Assembly: GCA_048421225.1 (NCBI GenBank)
Contig: DBFNRV010000064.1
Location: 1 to 24,275 of the forward strand
DNA from: UMGS946 sp048421225
Lineage (GTDB): Bacteria > Bacillota > Clostridia > Christensenellales > CAG-138
Direction: 5' to 3'
DNA: 24,275 nt
Each line of letters begins with the position of its first letter. Position 1 is the stretch's first letter. The notes beneath the pieces were generated by a model. It saw only the letters and a program-made list of their open reading frames with translations, was not told where the DNA came from and did no database searches. Shown piece by piece: positions 1 through 7,984 of this stretch. A program made the position numbers and the translations under genes.

Positions 1-704
1 TCTGTAAGCGCTGATTTTATAGCCAAATATACCTCTTTAAAGCCCTGCCCGCATGCAGCGTCCGGCTCATCGAATATACGCTCTATTATCTCCATTTCCA
101 AAAGGTCTTCCGCCGTCATTTTAAGCGCCTCAGCGGCAGCCTCAACCCTTGAAGCATCCTTCCAGATTATGCTTGCTGCCCCTTCTGGGGATATAACGGA
201 GTAGACCGCGTTTTCAAGCATCCATACCTCGTCCGCGACCGCAAGCGCAAGCGCCCCGCCTGATCCCCCCTCCCCGATAAGGATGGAAACCACAGGCGTC
301 CTTAAATTCATCAGCTCCATAAGATTCATAGCAATCGCGCTTCCCTGCCCGCGCTCTTCCGCGCCTATTCCGCAATACGCCCCGGAGGTGTCCACCAGAC
401 ACACGACAGGCCTATGGAACTTCTCCGCCTGTTTCATAAGCCTAAGCGCTTTGCGGTAGCCTTCCGGATTCGCCGACCCAAAGTTTCTTATGATTTTGTC
501 CTTTGTATCCACGCCCTTTTCGATGCCAATCACTGTTACAGGCATCCCGTTAAGGCGTGCCAGTCCCCCTACAACAGCGAGATCGTCTCCAAATAGCCTG
601 TCGCCATGGAGCTCATAAAAATCCTCAAAAATATTCGATATAAACTCCAGCGACGTAGGCCTGCCCTTGGCGCGTGCCCTAACCAGGCGTTCATATGCTT
701 TCAT
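1..704 (-). CDS. accA: Acetyl-CoA carboxylase carboxyltransferase subunit alpha (partial, 3' end outside window)
   Basis: AccA pairs with AccD to move the carboxyl group from carboxybiotin on AccB to acetyl-CoA, giving malonyl-CoA, the committed step of fatty-acid synthesis in the cytoplasm. 234 codons are visible. Family motifs seen are DTSGAY-CGIGAEERGQG (about residues 105-121), IGEGGSGGALA (143-153) and SVISPEGAA (169-177). The ATG shares the four bases ATGA with the accD stop and follows a strong AGGGAGG site (712-718), so translation is probably coupled. The start lies well inside the N-terminus of longer AccA proteins such as the staphylococcal one, so the N-terminal helical segment is missing; short forms also occur in clostridia. 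The coding frame runs off the left edge and the C-terminal end is not in the window. Confidence 0.95.
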   Translation of the reverse strand, partial: MKAYERLVRARAKGRPTSLEFISNIFEDFYELHGDRLFGDDLAVVGGLARLNGMPVTVIGIEKGVDTKDKIIRNFGSANPEGYRKALRLMKQAEKFHRPVVCLVDTSGAYCGIGAEERGQGSAIAMNLMELMNLRTPVVSILIGEGGSGGALALAVADEVWMLENAVYSVISPEGAASIIWKDASRVEAAAEALKMTAEDLLEMEIIERIFDEPDAACGQGFKEVYLAIKSALT

Positions 705-1573
705 GGACAATCCTCCCTTTGCTCGTGTGCATGCAGCTTAAGCAGCCAACCTATTACATGGCGTTGTTCACCTCTGGATACTATCTGGTCTACAAACCCC
801 TTGCTTAACAAAAATTCTGCGCGCTGAAACCCCTTAGGAAGCTTCTGTCTCATTGTCTGCTCTATTACACGCGGCCCTGCAAAGCCTATTAGCGCACCCG
901 GCTCGGCAAGTATTATATCCCCTTCCATTGCAAACGACGCGGTTACCCCTCCAGTTGTAGGATTGGTCAAAATAGTTAGATATAACAGACCTGAATCGCT
1001 GTGCCGCCTTACCGCGGCGCTAGTCTTTGCCATCTGCATTAATGAAAGCATACCCTCCTGAACCCTTGCTCCGCCCGATACCGTATATCCCACTACCGGC
1101 AGGCCCTTTTCCTTAGCAAATTCAAACAGGCGGGTTATTTTGTCGCCTACCGAAGCGCTCATAGTTCCCATCATAAACTGAGACTCCATAATAAACATGG
1201 CCGCTTCAGTACCACCGATTCTGCATGTCCCCGTAATCACGGCCTCGTTTTCACCACTGTCCTCACAGGCCCGCTTAAGCTTTTCTTTATACTGCGGGAA
1301 TCCGAGCCTATCCTTTGCCTCAATCTCGGAGTTAAATTCCCGAAATGTATCTTGATCCGAGATAAGGCGTATTCTTTCACGAGCGCTTATCATAAAATGA
1401 TGGCCGCATCTGGGACAAACATATAAAAGCTCCCCTAGCTCACATGCAAATACGGCATGCTTACAGGACGGACATGCTGTAAGCTTATCCTCTGACTGTT
1501 CGGAATGGTCAGGCGTGTTTTTTTGGCCTTCGAGCGCGATCTTGGGTTTTACAAACATATTTTTGTTAATCAT
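701..1573 (-). CDS. accD: Acetyl-CoA carboxylase carboxyltransferase subunit beta
   Basis: AccD is the zinc-binding beta subunit of carboxyltransferase and works with AccA on carboxybiotin-AccB and acetyl-CoA. The 290-residue protein has an N-terminal zinc ribbon (CPSC at 34-37 and CPRC at 53-56), then a crotonase-type carboxyltransferase domain with VVGYTVSGGARVQEGMLSL and TNPTTGGVTASFAM. I chose the ATG at 1573 because GTGAGG lies about nine bases upstream. An in-frame GTG at 1588 would overlap the accC stop as GTGA and add five residues; it remains possible. The 3' end overlaps accA by four bases. Length and motifs are normal for the family. Confidence 0.95.
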   Translation of the reverse strand: MINKNMFVKPKIALEGQKNTPDHSEQSEDKLTACPSCKHAVFACELGELLYVCPRCGHHFMISARERIRLISDQDTFREFNSEIEAKDRLGFPQYKEKLKRACEDSGENEAVITGTCRIGGTEAAMFIMESQFMMGTMSASVGDKITRLFEFAKEKGLPVVGYTVSGGARVQEGMLSLMQMAKTSAAVRRHSDSGLLYLTILTNPTTGGVTASFAMEGDIILAEPGALIGFAGPRVIEQTMRQKLPKGFQRAEFLLSKGFVDQIVSRGEQRHVIGWLLKLHAHEQREDCP

Positions 1574-1584
1574 AGCTAATAACC

Positions 1585-2928
1585 TCACTCCACATCGTTC
1601 AATCGGCCTATCAGATCAGTTGTATAAGCTCCGCTTGTGAATTCAGCATGGGATATAAGGTCAAGCTGAAACGCCCGGTTATGTTCAACCCCCTCAACCA
1701 CCATTTCACAAAGCGCGGCATGCATTTTACGTATTGCCTCTTCACGCGTCTGAGCATGTACTATCAGCTTGCCTATCATAGAATCGTAAAATGGCGGTAT
1801 CCTGTATCCTTGATACAGCGCCGTATCAAAGCGTACCCATGGCCCTCCTGGGACATGCAGCATGGCGATTGTGCCGCAGCTTGGAGCAAAACCACGGCTG
1901 GGATCCTCCGCGTTGATGCGGCATTCAATCGCGTGACCGTCAATGCGGACATCGTCGTTTGAAAATTCAACCGGCATTCCGGCTGCAATTCTTATCTGCC
2001 ATTTAACCAGATCTATCCCCGTAACCATCTCCGTAACGGGATGTTCTACCTGAAGCCTGGTGTTCATCTCCATAAAATAAAATTTTCCATTGCCGTCGAG
2101 CAGGAACTCAACCGTGCCAAGGCCCCTGTAGCCCACCGCTCTCGCGGCGCGCGTCGCCGCTTCAGTCAGGTCTTCTCTCAATCCCGGCGATACTGCTTGA
2201 GAAGGGCTTTCTTCAATAAGCTTTTGATTTTTTCTTTGCATTGAGCATTCACGCTCTCCCAGGCAAACCACGTTTTCATAATTATCGCAAACCAACTGCA
2301 TTTCGATGTGCTTCACCGGAAACAAATATTTTTCAAGGTATATCGCGCCGTCGCCAAAAGCGCTTTTTGCTTCAGCCGCCGCCGCCGCGAATGCGTGCTC
2401 AAGCTCATCGGAGCCGTTAACCCGCCTTATTCCCCTGCCGCCTCCGCCAGCGCGGGCCTTCACAAGCAGGGGGTAGCCTATTATCTCAGCCTCCTTTGCA
2501 GCTTCATCTGCGGTGTTTACGATATGGCTTCCAGGGATTACAGGAACGCCCGCGGCCTTCATCGTCCTTCTAGCCTCGTCTTTATCGCCCATGCGCTCTA
2601 TAACTCCATACGGCGGCCCTATAAACGCGATTCCACAATCAGCGCACATTCTCGCAAAGCTTGGGTTTTCCGACAACAACCCATAGCCCGGATGAATCGC
2701 CTCTGCTCCACTTAGTATTGCAGCGGATAATACTGAATTCATATTGAGATAGCTATCCTTTGCCGGAGCCGGGCCTATGCAGAGGCAATCGTCGGCAAGG
2801 CTTACATGCAGTGCGTCTCGGTCGGCATCCGAAAACACCGCAACCGTAGCGATGCCCATCTCCTTGCAGGCCCGAATTATCCTAACGGCTATTTCACCCC
2901 TGTTTGCGATCAATACCTTTGAAAACAC
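1585..2928 (-). CDS. accC: Acetyl-CoA carboxylase biotin carboxylase subunit
   Basis: AccC carboxylates the biotin on AccB using ATP and bicarbonate. The 447-residue protein has the N-terminal biotin carboxylase domain (KVLIANRGEIAVRIIRA, 4-20), the ATP-grasp domain with glycine-rich loop GGGGRGIR (161-168) and nucleotide-contacting lysines near 116 and 157, the ERECSMQRKNQK segment (226-236), and the active-site strand EMNTRLQVEHPVTE (287-300), which contains the catalytic Arg (291) and Glu (295). The start codon is GTG, and GGAGGG sits about ten bases upstream. It begins three bases after the fabZ stop, within the operon. No key residue is missing. Confidence 0.96.
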   Translation of the reverse strand: MFSKVLIANRGEIAVRIIRACKEMGIATVAVFSDADRDALHVSLADDCLCIGPAPAKDSYLNMNSVLSAAILSGAEAIHPGYGLLSENPSFARMCADCGIAFIGPPYGVIERMGDKDEARRTMKAAGVPVIPGSHIVNTADEAAKEAEIIGYPLLVKARAGGGGRGIRRVNGSDELEHAFAAAAAEAKSAFGDGAIYLEKYLFPVKHIEMQLVCDNYENVVCLGERECSMQRKNQKLIEESPSQAVSPGLREDLTEAATRAARAVGYRGLGTVEFLLDGNGKFYFMEMNTRLQVEHPVTEMVTGIDLVKWQIRIAAGMPVEFSNDDVRIDGHAIECRINAEDPSRGFAPSCGTIAMLHVPGGPWVRFDTALYQGYRIPPFYDSMIGKLIVHAQTREEAIRKMHAALCEMVVEGVEHNRAFQLDLISHAEFTSGAYTTDLIGRLNDVE

Positions 2929-2931
2929 GCT

Positions 2932-3351
2932 TTATCTTCCCTCCACAAGTGCAAAGGACAGTTCGCCTTCGCAGCAAAGCCGTCCGTTCACCTTAGCTTC
3001 CGCATGCGCAAAATAGAAAGGTTCCTTACATCGGCTCAGCTTTGCGCTTACCTCTATCGTATCGCCTGGTACTATCTTATTCTTGAATTTAATTTTATCC
3101 ATACCAGTATAGTAGGCCGTGTTGCCCAACAGCCTATCGCCTAAGAGCAGCGCGCATGCCTGAGCCATAATTTCGCATTGAATTACGCCGGGCATTACCG
3201 GATTTTTAGGAAAATGCCCCTGAAAAAACCATTCGTCTCCGCGCGCATGGTATACCCCATGCGCAATGCCATCGTCGGTCAACGACAACTCGTCTACCAA
3301 AAGCATGGGTTCACGGTGCGGCAACAATCCCTTTATTTCTTCCCTATTCAT
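2932..3351 (-). CDS. fabZ: 3-hydroxyacyl-ACP dehydratase FabZ
   Basis: FabZ removes water from 3-hydroxyacyl-ACP to give trans-2-enoyl-ACP, the third step of each elongation cycle. The 139-residue hot-dog fold protein shows the family signature FFQGHFPKNPVMPGVIQ, with catalytic His46 and Glu60 (QCEIMAQ). The ATG at 3351 is preceded at five bases by GGAGG. An in-frame TTG at 3363 would place that Shine-Dalgarno inside the gene and is rejected. It lies between accB (33 bases upstream) and accC (three bases downstream). No fabA or fabM lies in this operon, so the route to unsaturated fatty acids is not shown here. Confidence 0.95.
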   Translation of the reverse strand: MNREEIKGLLPHREPMLLVDELSLTDDGIAHGVYHARGDEWFFQGHFPKNPVMPGVIQCEIMAQACALLLGDRLLGNTAYYTGMDKIKFKNKIVPGDTIEVSAKLSRCKEPFYFAHAEAKVNGRLCCEGELSFALVEGR

Positions 3352-3384
3352 GCTACCCTCCAACTGCCGTATTGTTAAATCGTA

Positions 3385-3843
3385 TCAATAAATCTTAAAC
3401 AGCGTCTGCCCAAACTCGACCACTTCTCCGTCATTGGCGCATATATCCACAATTTCACCGTCACGCTCCGCCGTTAACTCATTCATCAGCTTCATCGCTT
3501 CAATAATGCATAATATGTCGCCCTTTTTGACACGGCTTCCAAGACTCACATATGGCTCTTTGTCAGGGGCCGGAGCGGCATAGAACACACCCACCATAGG
3601 AGATGTTACTGCGTCGACGTCGTTAAAGTCCATTCCTGGGTCACTATCCCCTCTTGGGAGGGTATATGGCTCCTGACGCTCGGTTTGAATCGGACCATTC
3701 ATAGTGTTGTCCGCCTGCATAGGCGGCTGTGTATTTTGGGAACGCTCAAGGCGTATACGCGTATCCCCTTCAACGAGTTCCAACGCGGTCAGATTGGTAT
3801 CCTTCAGTATTTTCGCAAGCTCCCTGATCGTTTTAATGTTCAT
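3385..3843 (-). CDS. accB: Acetyl-CoA carboxylase biotin carboxyl carrier protein
   Basis: AccB (BCCP) carries biotin between AccC and the AccA/AccD carboxyltransferase. The 152-residue protein has an N-terminal AccB segment (MNIKTIRELAKILKDTNLT), a Pro/Gln/Asp-rich linker (about 37-75), and a C-terminal biotinyl domain with EAMKLMNEL, where Lys118 is the expected biotinylation site. The ATG at 3843 overlaps the 3' end of fabF by 11 bases and follows a GGGAGG site at about five bases. A longer in-frame reading upstream lies inside fabF and is not credible. A biotin-protein ligase is required in trans and is not in this window. Confidence 0.95.
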   Translation of the reverse strand: MNIKTIRELAKILKDTNLTALELVEGDTRIRLERSQNTQPPMQADNTMNGPIQTERQEPYTLPRGDSDPGMDFNDVDAVTSPMVGVFYAAPAPDKEPYVSLGSRVKKGDILCIIEAMKLMNELTAERDGEIVDICANDGEVVEFGQTLFKIY

Positions 3844-5083
3844 CTGAGCCTCCCAAAGCGCGCAGCGCCAGACAACCGTTGTGACCGCCAAAGCCAAGCG
3901 ATATGGAGAGCGCTGCGGTTATGCTCGCCTTTCTAGGCGTATTTGGCACATAATCCAGATCGCATAAAGGATCGCATTCCCTATAATTGATCGTCGGAGG
4001 TGCGATTCCGTCCCTTAACGCAAGCGTGGATACGATTGCCTCAACAGCGCCGGCAGCGCCCAGCATGTGGCCCATCATGCTTTTTGTCGAGCTGATCATA
4101 GCCTGCCGTGCATTGCGCTCACCCATGGCAAGCTTGATTGCGGCGGTTTCCGATGAGTCGTTCAAGGGGGTACCCGTACCATGCGCATTTATATACACTG
4201 TGTCGTCATCGGTAATTCCAGCCTCGCTCATAGCCATTGATATTGAACGCGCCGCTGCTATACCGTCGGGTCTAGGAGCGGTAACGTGATATGCGTCGCA
4301 TGTGTTGCCATATCCGCAGACCTCCGCATATACCCTGGCCCCTCGTAGCCTGGCGTGCTCGTATTCCTCTAGCACCACTATACCTGCGCCCTCTCCGATT
4401 ACAAAGCCGCTTCTGCGCGCATCAAACGGAAGCGACGCCTCGTCGGGGCTATGCGAGAGGCTAAGCGCCTGGCAGCTTGTAAATCCGGCCACTGACAGCG
4501 GCGTAATCGCCGCCTCCGCGCCGCCTGCGATTACAGCGTCGGCATATCCATGGCGTATAGCGCGAAACGCCTCGCCGATGGCGTGGGTGGATGATGCGCA
4601 CGCAGTCACCACTGGCAGGCATGGCCCCTGCGCGCCATATCCCATTGCAATGTTTCCAGCCGCCATATTGCCTATCATCATTGGGATGAAAAATGGGGAT
4701 ATGCGGCCTGGCCCACGGGTTATAAGCTTTTCCGTCTCGCTTACAAATGTCCGCATGCCCCCAATGCCGCTTCCAACATACACCCCAAAGCGTTCCTGGT
4801 CTATATTCCCGATGATTTTGCTGTCGTCAACCGCCTGTTTGGCCGCGGCCATGGCATATTGTGAATATAAGTCCATGCGTCTGGCAGCTGGAATATCTAT
4901 ACCATGATCCGACGGAACGAACCCTTTTACCTCTGCGGCGACCTTGACCTTATAATCCTTTGTATCAAAGGAATTAAGCATGCCAATACCCGAACGGGCT
5001 GAGCGCAGGTTTTCCCAACAGGTTTCCACATCGCATCCAACAGGAGATATAACGCCCATTCCGGTTATTACAACCCTTCTCAT
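3833..5083 (-). CDS. fabF: 3-oxoacyl-ACP synthase II (KAS II)
   Basis: FabF condenses malonyl-ACP with a growing acyl-ACP, releasing CO2. The 416-residue protein has the thiolase fold with the full Cys-His-His triad: Cys162 in TACASSTHA, His301 in NAHGTGTPLND and His339 in STKSMMGHMLGAAGA. These match the E. coli FabF positions 163, 303 and 340 almost exactly. The ATG at 5083 begins MRRVVITGMG, the usual N-terminus, and follows a GGGGGG-rich site. It lies 20 bases after fabG. An ATG at 5113 in the same frame overlaps fabG and would add ten residues with no family match. It is the only elongating KAS gene in the operon. Confidence 0.96.
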   Translation of the reverse strand: MRRVVITGMGVISPVGCDVETCWENLRSARSGIGMLNSFDTKDYKVKVAAEVKGFVPSDHGIDIPAARRMDLYSQYAMAAAKQAVDDSKIIGNIDQERFGVYVGSGIGGMRTFVSETEKLITRGPGRISPFFIPMMIGNMAAGNIAMGYGAQGPCLPVVTACASSTHAIGEAFRAIRHGYADAVIAGGAEAAITPLSVAGFTSCQALSLSHSPDEASLPFDARRSGFVIGEGAGIVVLEEYEHARLRGARVYAEVCGYGNTCDAYHVTAPRPDGIAAARSISMAMSEAGITDDDTVYINAHGTGTPLNDSSETAAIKLAMGERNARQAMISSTKSMMGHMLGAAGAVEAIVSTLALRDGIAPPTINYRECDPLCDLDYVPNTPRKASITAALSISLGFGGHNGCLALRALGGSDEH

Positions 5084-5103
5084 TTGACTTGCCCCCCTTA
5101 AAA

Positions 5104-5844
5104 TTACATGCATAGGCCGCCGTCAACGGGTATAACGGTCCCCGTAACATATGACGCGGCGTCCGACAATAAAAACCCAACCACGGCGGCAACCTCCTCG
5201 GGCCTTCCAGCCCGTCGGATCGGTATTAAATTAATAAGCTCCGACTTGGCTGTATCCGCCATCGATGCGGTCATATCCGTCTCGATCATGCCTGGAGCCA
5301 CTGCGTTACAGGTTACACCGCGTGACGCAAGCTCCTTTGCAACGCTTTTCGTCAGCCCAATAAGGCCGGCTTTTGACGCGGCGTAGTTTGACTGCCCCGC
5401 ATTGCCCATAAGTCCAACAACCGACGAAATATTTACAATCCTGCCGCCGCGCTGCCTGACAAATCCGCCGTAACAATGCCGAATAAGATTAAACGCGCCC
5501 TTTAGGTTTACGCTTACTACGCTGTCAAAATCCTCCTCACGCATCTGCATGGCCAATTTGTCCCTTGTTATTCCCGCATTGTTTATCAAGGCATATATCG
5601 GGCCTAGCGATTCGTTTACAGACTTAACCATTGATTGAACCTCGTCATAATCTGAAACATCACACTTAACGCATATAGCCCGTATCCCATGGGCCTCCGC
5701 TAACGACTTTGTTTCAAGGGCGGACTTATGGTTTCCAGCGTATACTATAGCTATATCGGCGCCCAGCGACGCAAGTTCAATAGCTATTGCCCGTCCAATG
5801 CCGCGTGAAGCGCCTGTTATCAGCGCAACCTTACCCTTAAGCAT
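5104..5844 (-). CDS. fabG: 3-oxoacyl-ACP reductase FabG
   Basis: FabG is the NADPH-dependent short-chain dehydrogenase/reductase that reduces 3-oxoacyl-ACP to 3-hydroxyacyl-ACP. The 246-residue protein shows the cofactor motif TGASRGIG (10-17), INNAGI (87-92), the catalytic Ser in NISSVVG (138-144), and YAASK (Tyr154, Lys158). The C-terminal TGTVIPVDGGLCM is the usual tetramer-interface end. The ATG overlaps the fabD stop by eight bases, and the upstream site (GGGGGTTAGGG) is only a fair ribosome binding site, suggesting dependence on coupled translation from fabD. Normal length, no missing residues. Confidence 0.96.
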   Translation of the reverse strand: MLKGKVALITGASRGIGRAIAIELASLGADIAIVYAGNHKSALETKSLAEAHGIRAICVKCDVSDYDEVQSMVKSVNESLGPIYALINNAGITRDKLAMQMREEDFDSVVSVNLKGAFNLIRHCYGGFVRQRGGRIVNISSVVGLMGNAGQSNYAASKAGLIGLTKSVAKELASRGVTCNAVAPGMIETDMTASMADTAKSELINLIPIRRAGRPEEVAAVVGFLLSDAASYVTGTVIPVDGGLCM

Positions 5845-6760
5845 CCCTAACCCCCATTAAAAGTGATAATGTGTTTTTAAGGGACGGCCCATCCTCAACG
5901 TTTGAAATCAAACGCGCGCCTCCAATTTTCTTCATAAACCCGCTAAGGGTTTTACCCGCTCCAACCTCAATAAAGTCGGTAAACCCATCCTTAAGCAGGT
6001 TTTCAATCGTTCTTTGCCAGAGTACCGGCCTCATTATTTGTGCTGAAAGCAGCTCGGAGGCGTCGCCGTACTCCTTTGCCGTAACATTTGAGTAGACGGG
6101 AATTCTGGGTTTATTAAAATCAAGGCTGTTAAGATACGAACGAAGACTTTTCGCAGCCCCTTGCATAAATGGCGAGTGAAAACCGCCGCTTACCTTTAAG
6201 CGCATACAACGTCCCCTGTTCTCCGCTACCTCTTCTTCAAAGGCGGCCAGCTCGTTATGGCTTCCAGAAACGACCGTTTGCCCTGGGCAGTTGTAGTTTA
6301 CTGGAAACACATTCTCATAGCCTTGGGCTATTCTCTCAACCGTTTCAGCATCCAGCTTTAAAACCGCAGTCATCGTCCCGGGATGCTCTTCTGCCGCAGA
6401 GTTCATCAGCCTTGCTCTCTCACAAACCAATTTGAAAGCGTTCTGGAACGACAAAATTCCGCCAAACGCAACGGCCGCCAGTTCCCCCAGGGAGAAGCCG
6501 GCCGCCGCGACCGCCCTCACCCCCGCGCTTTCAAGGGCGGCCGCGCAAGCACAATCAACAACAAATAGGCATGGCTGCGTATTTTCCGTCAATGCAAGCG
6601 TTTCGGCGCTTCCTTCAAAGCACTGCTCAATTATTCCAGGCTTCATGCGCTCCGCTTCAGTAAATACCTCTCTAGCCGCTGGAACGCTGTCATATAGGCT
6701 TTTCCCCATCCCAGGATATTGGGCCCCTTGGCCTGTAAATAGGAATACGATCTTATTCAT
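5837..6760 (-). CDS. fabD: Malonyl-CoA:ACP transacylase
   Basis: FabD transfers malonyl from CoA to ACP, supplying the extender unit for FabH and FabF. The 307-residue protein has the N-terminal FLFTGQGAQYPGMG loop, the nucleophile elbow GFSLGE (Ser90) and the second catalytic residue His195 in GGFHSPFMQ. The Gln in GQGAQ forms part of the oxyanion hole in the family. The ATG overlaps the fabK stop by eight bases, and a GGAG lies about 12 bases upstream within fabK. It belongs to the translationally coupled block fabK-fabD-fabG. Confidence 0.95.
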   Translation of the reverse strand: MNKIVFLFTGQGAQYPGMGKSLYDSVPAAREVFTEAERMKPGIIEQCFEGSAETLALTENTQPCLFVVDCACAAALESAGVRAVAAAGFSLGELAAVAFGGILSFQNAFKLVCERARLMNSAAEEHPGTMTAVLKLDAETVERIAQGYENVFPVNYNCPGQTVVSGSHNELAAFEEEVAENRGRCMRLKVSGGFHSPFMQGAAKSLRSYLNSLDFNKPRIPVYSNVTAKEYGDASELLSAQIMRPVLWQRTIENLLKDGFTDFIEVGAGKTLSGFMKKIGGARLISNVEDGPSLKNTLSLLMGVRDA

Positions 6761-7724
6761 CTTTATTGCTCCAAAAGAGTTTAGCCGATTGTTTCAGCAC
6801 GCCTTCAGCCTGTTGAAACATGGACTCAATTATTTCCTTTGCGCTTTTTTCGTCCTTAATCATTGACGCGCATTGCCCCGCCATCAAGCTTCCTTCCATT
6901 ACGTCCCCATCCTTAGCGGCACGGCGCAGGGAACCGGCTCCAAATTGCTCTATTTCCTCCACAGTAATGGACGCATCGTTCTCCAGCTCTTTGAATCTAT
7001 TGCAGAACTGATTTCTAAGAGCCCTTACGGGATGCCCCAGCCGTCTTCCGGTAACTACGGTATCTATATCCTTTGCGTCTATTATTTTTTTCTTATAATT
7101 TGGATGCACGGTACATTCATATGCTGTAAGGAACCTTGTCCCGCACTGAACCCCCTGAGCGCCAAGCATTAGCGCTGCGGCGACTCCCCTGCCGTCGGCT
7201 ATGCCTCCGGCGGCGATTACAGGTATATCCACCGCATCCGCCACTTGGGGGACGAGCGTCATCGTCGTTAAATCCCCTACATGCCCCCCGCTTTCTCCCC
7301 CTTCGGCTATTACGGCCATGGCGCCCATGCGGGCTACCATGCGGGCTATTGCCGTGGAAGGAACTACGGGAATTACCTTTATCCCCGCAGCCACCCAATC
7401 CTTTATATATTTTGACGGCATGCCCGCTCCCGTTATCACAACTGGAACCTGTTTTTCAATGACCGTACGGGCCACCTCGTCAGCAAACGGACTCATAAGC
7501 ATAACGTTAACGCCAAAGGGTATTGAAGCATCCTTCAAAAGCTTTCGGCATCTGTCAATCTCATCTTTAAGATATGATCCGTCCATGCTCATCGCCGCTA
7601 TTACTCCCAATCCGCCCGCATTTGATACAGCGGAAGCGAGGGAGGCGTCTGAAACCCATGCCATGCCTCCCTGAAAGATTGGATAATTAATGCCAAGCAA
7701 GTCACAGATAGGAGTTTTGATCAT
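6753..7724 (-). CDS. fabK: Enoyl-ACP reductase II, FMN-dependent
   Basis: FabK is the flavin-dependent reductase that converts trans-2-enoyl-ACP to acyl-ACP, the last step of each cycle. It is unrelated in fold to FabI. The 323-residue TIM-barrel protein of the nitronate monooxygenase superfamily has PIFQGGMAW at the N-terminus, the segment EGGESGGHVGDLTTMTLVPQ with the FabK catalytic His (148), and the FMN phosphate loop AAGGIADGRG (171-180). Its position between acpP and fabD, the normal fabK locus, separates it from generic nitronate monooxygenases. It begins one base after the acpP stop, with GAGGGG inside the acpP end as ribosome site. No fabI or fabL occurs in the window. Confidence 0.94.
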   Translation of the reverse strand: MIKTPICDLLGINYPIFQGGMAWVSDASLASAVSNAGGLGVIAAMSMDGSYLKDEIDRCRKLLKDASIPFGVNVMLMSPFADEVARTVIEKQVPVVITGAGMPSKYIKDWVAAGIKVIPVVPSTAIARMVARMGAMAVIAEGGESGGHVGDLTTMTLVPQVADAVDIPVIAAGGIADGRGVAAALMLGAQGVQCGTRFLTAYECTVHPNYKKKIIDAKDIDTVVTGRRLGHPVRALRNQFCNRFKELENDASITVEEIEQFGAGSLRRAAKDGDVMEGSLMAGQCASMIKDEKSAKEIIESMFQQAEGVLKQSAKLFWSNKDE

Positions 7725-7725
7725 C

Positions 7726-7941
7726 TTATTTCCCCTCTATCAGATTTACAAGGTCGCGTACGGTTTTCAGCGATTCGTTCATCTCAATCTCTATTCCGAA
7801 CTCATCTTCAAGGCTCATCACGATTTCAACGGTGTCAAGCGAATCAAGGCCCAGATCGCTAAAGCTCGCGTCAATATCGATTGTAGACGCGTCAACATCC
7901 TTGTAAGAAGCCAGAATCTTTGCTACTCTTTCAAAAACCAT
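7726..7941 (-). CDS. acpP: Acyl carrier protein
   Basis: ACP carries acyl chains on a phosphopantetheine arm through all FAS II steps. The 71-residue acidic protein has the carrier motif DLGLDSLDTVE, with Ser34 as the attachment site, followed by the recognition helix DEFGIEIEM. The ATG at 7941 is preceded by a GGAGG site. The longer in-frame reading upstream overlaps fabH and shows no family similarity. It is slightly shorter than the typical 75-80 residues, with the C-terminal helix ending at LIEGK. It lies 43 bases after fabH and directly before fabK. A 4'-phosphopantetheinyl transferase (AcpS) must act in trans. Confidence 0.95.
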   Translation of the reverse strand: MVFERVAKILASYKDVDASTIDIDASFSDLGLDSLDTVEIVMSLEDEFGIEIEMNESLKTVRDLVNLIEGK

Positions 7942-7984
7942 TTTTGTATCCTCCAATAAAATTTGATCTATAGGAATTATCGCG

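Noticed and set aside
4302..4907. Plus-strand open frame of 201 codons opposite fabF
   Set aside because: It is the complement shadow of a well-conserved gene, with no ribosome site and no recognisable motif.
7136..7674. Plus-strand open frames opposite fabK
   Set aside because: They are shadows of fabK, rich in Pro/Ala/Arg from complement codon bias, without start signals.
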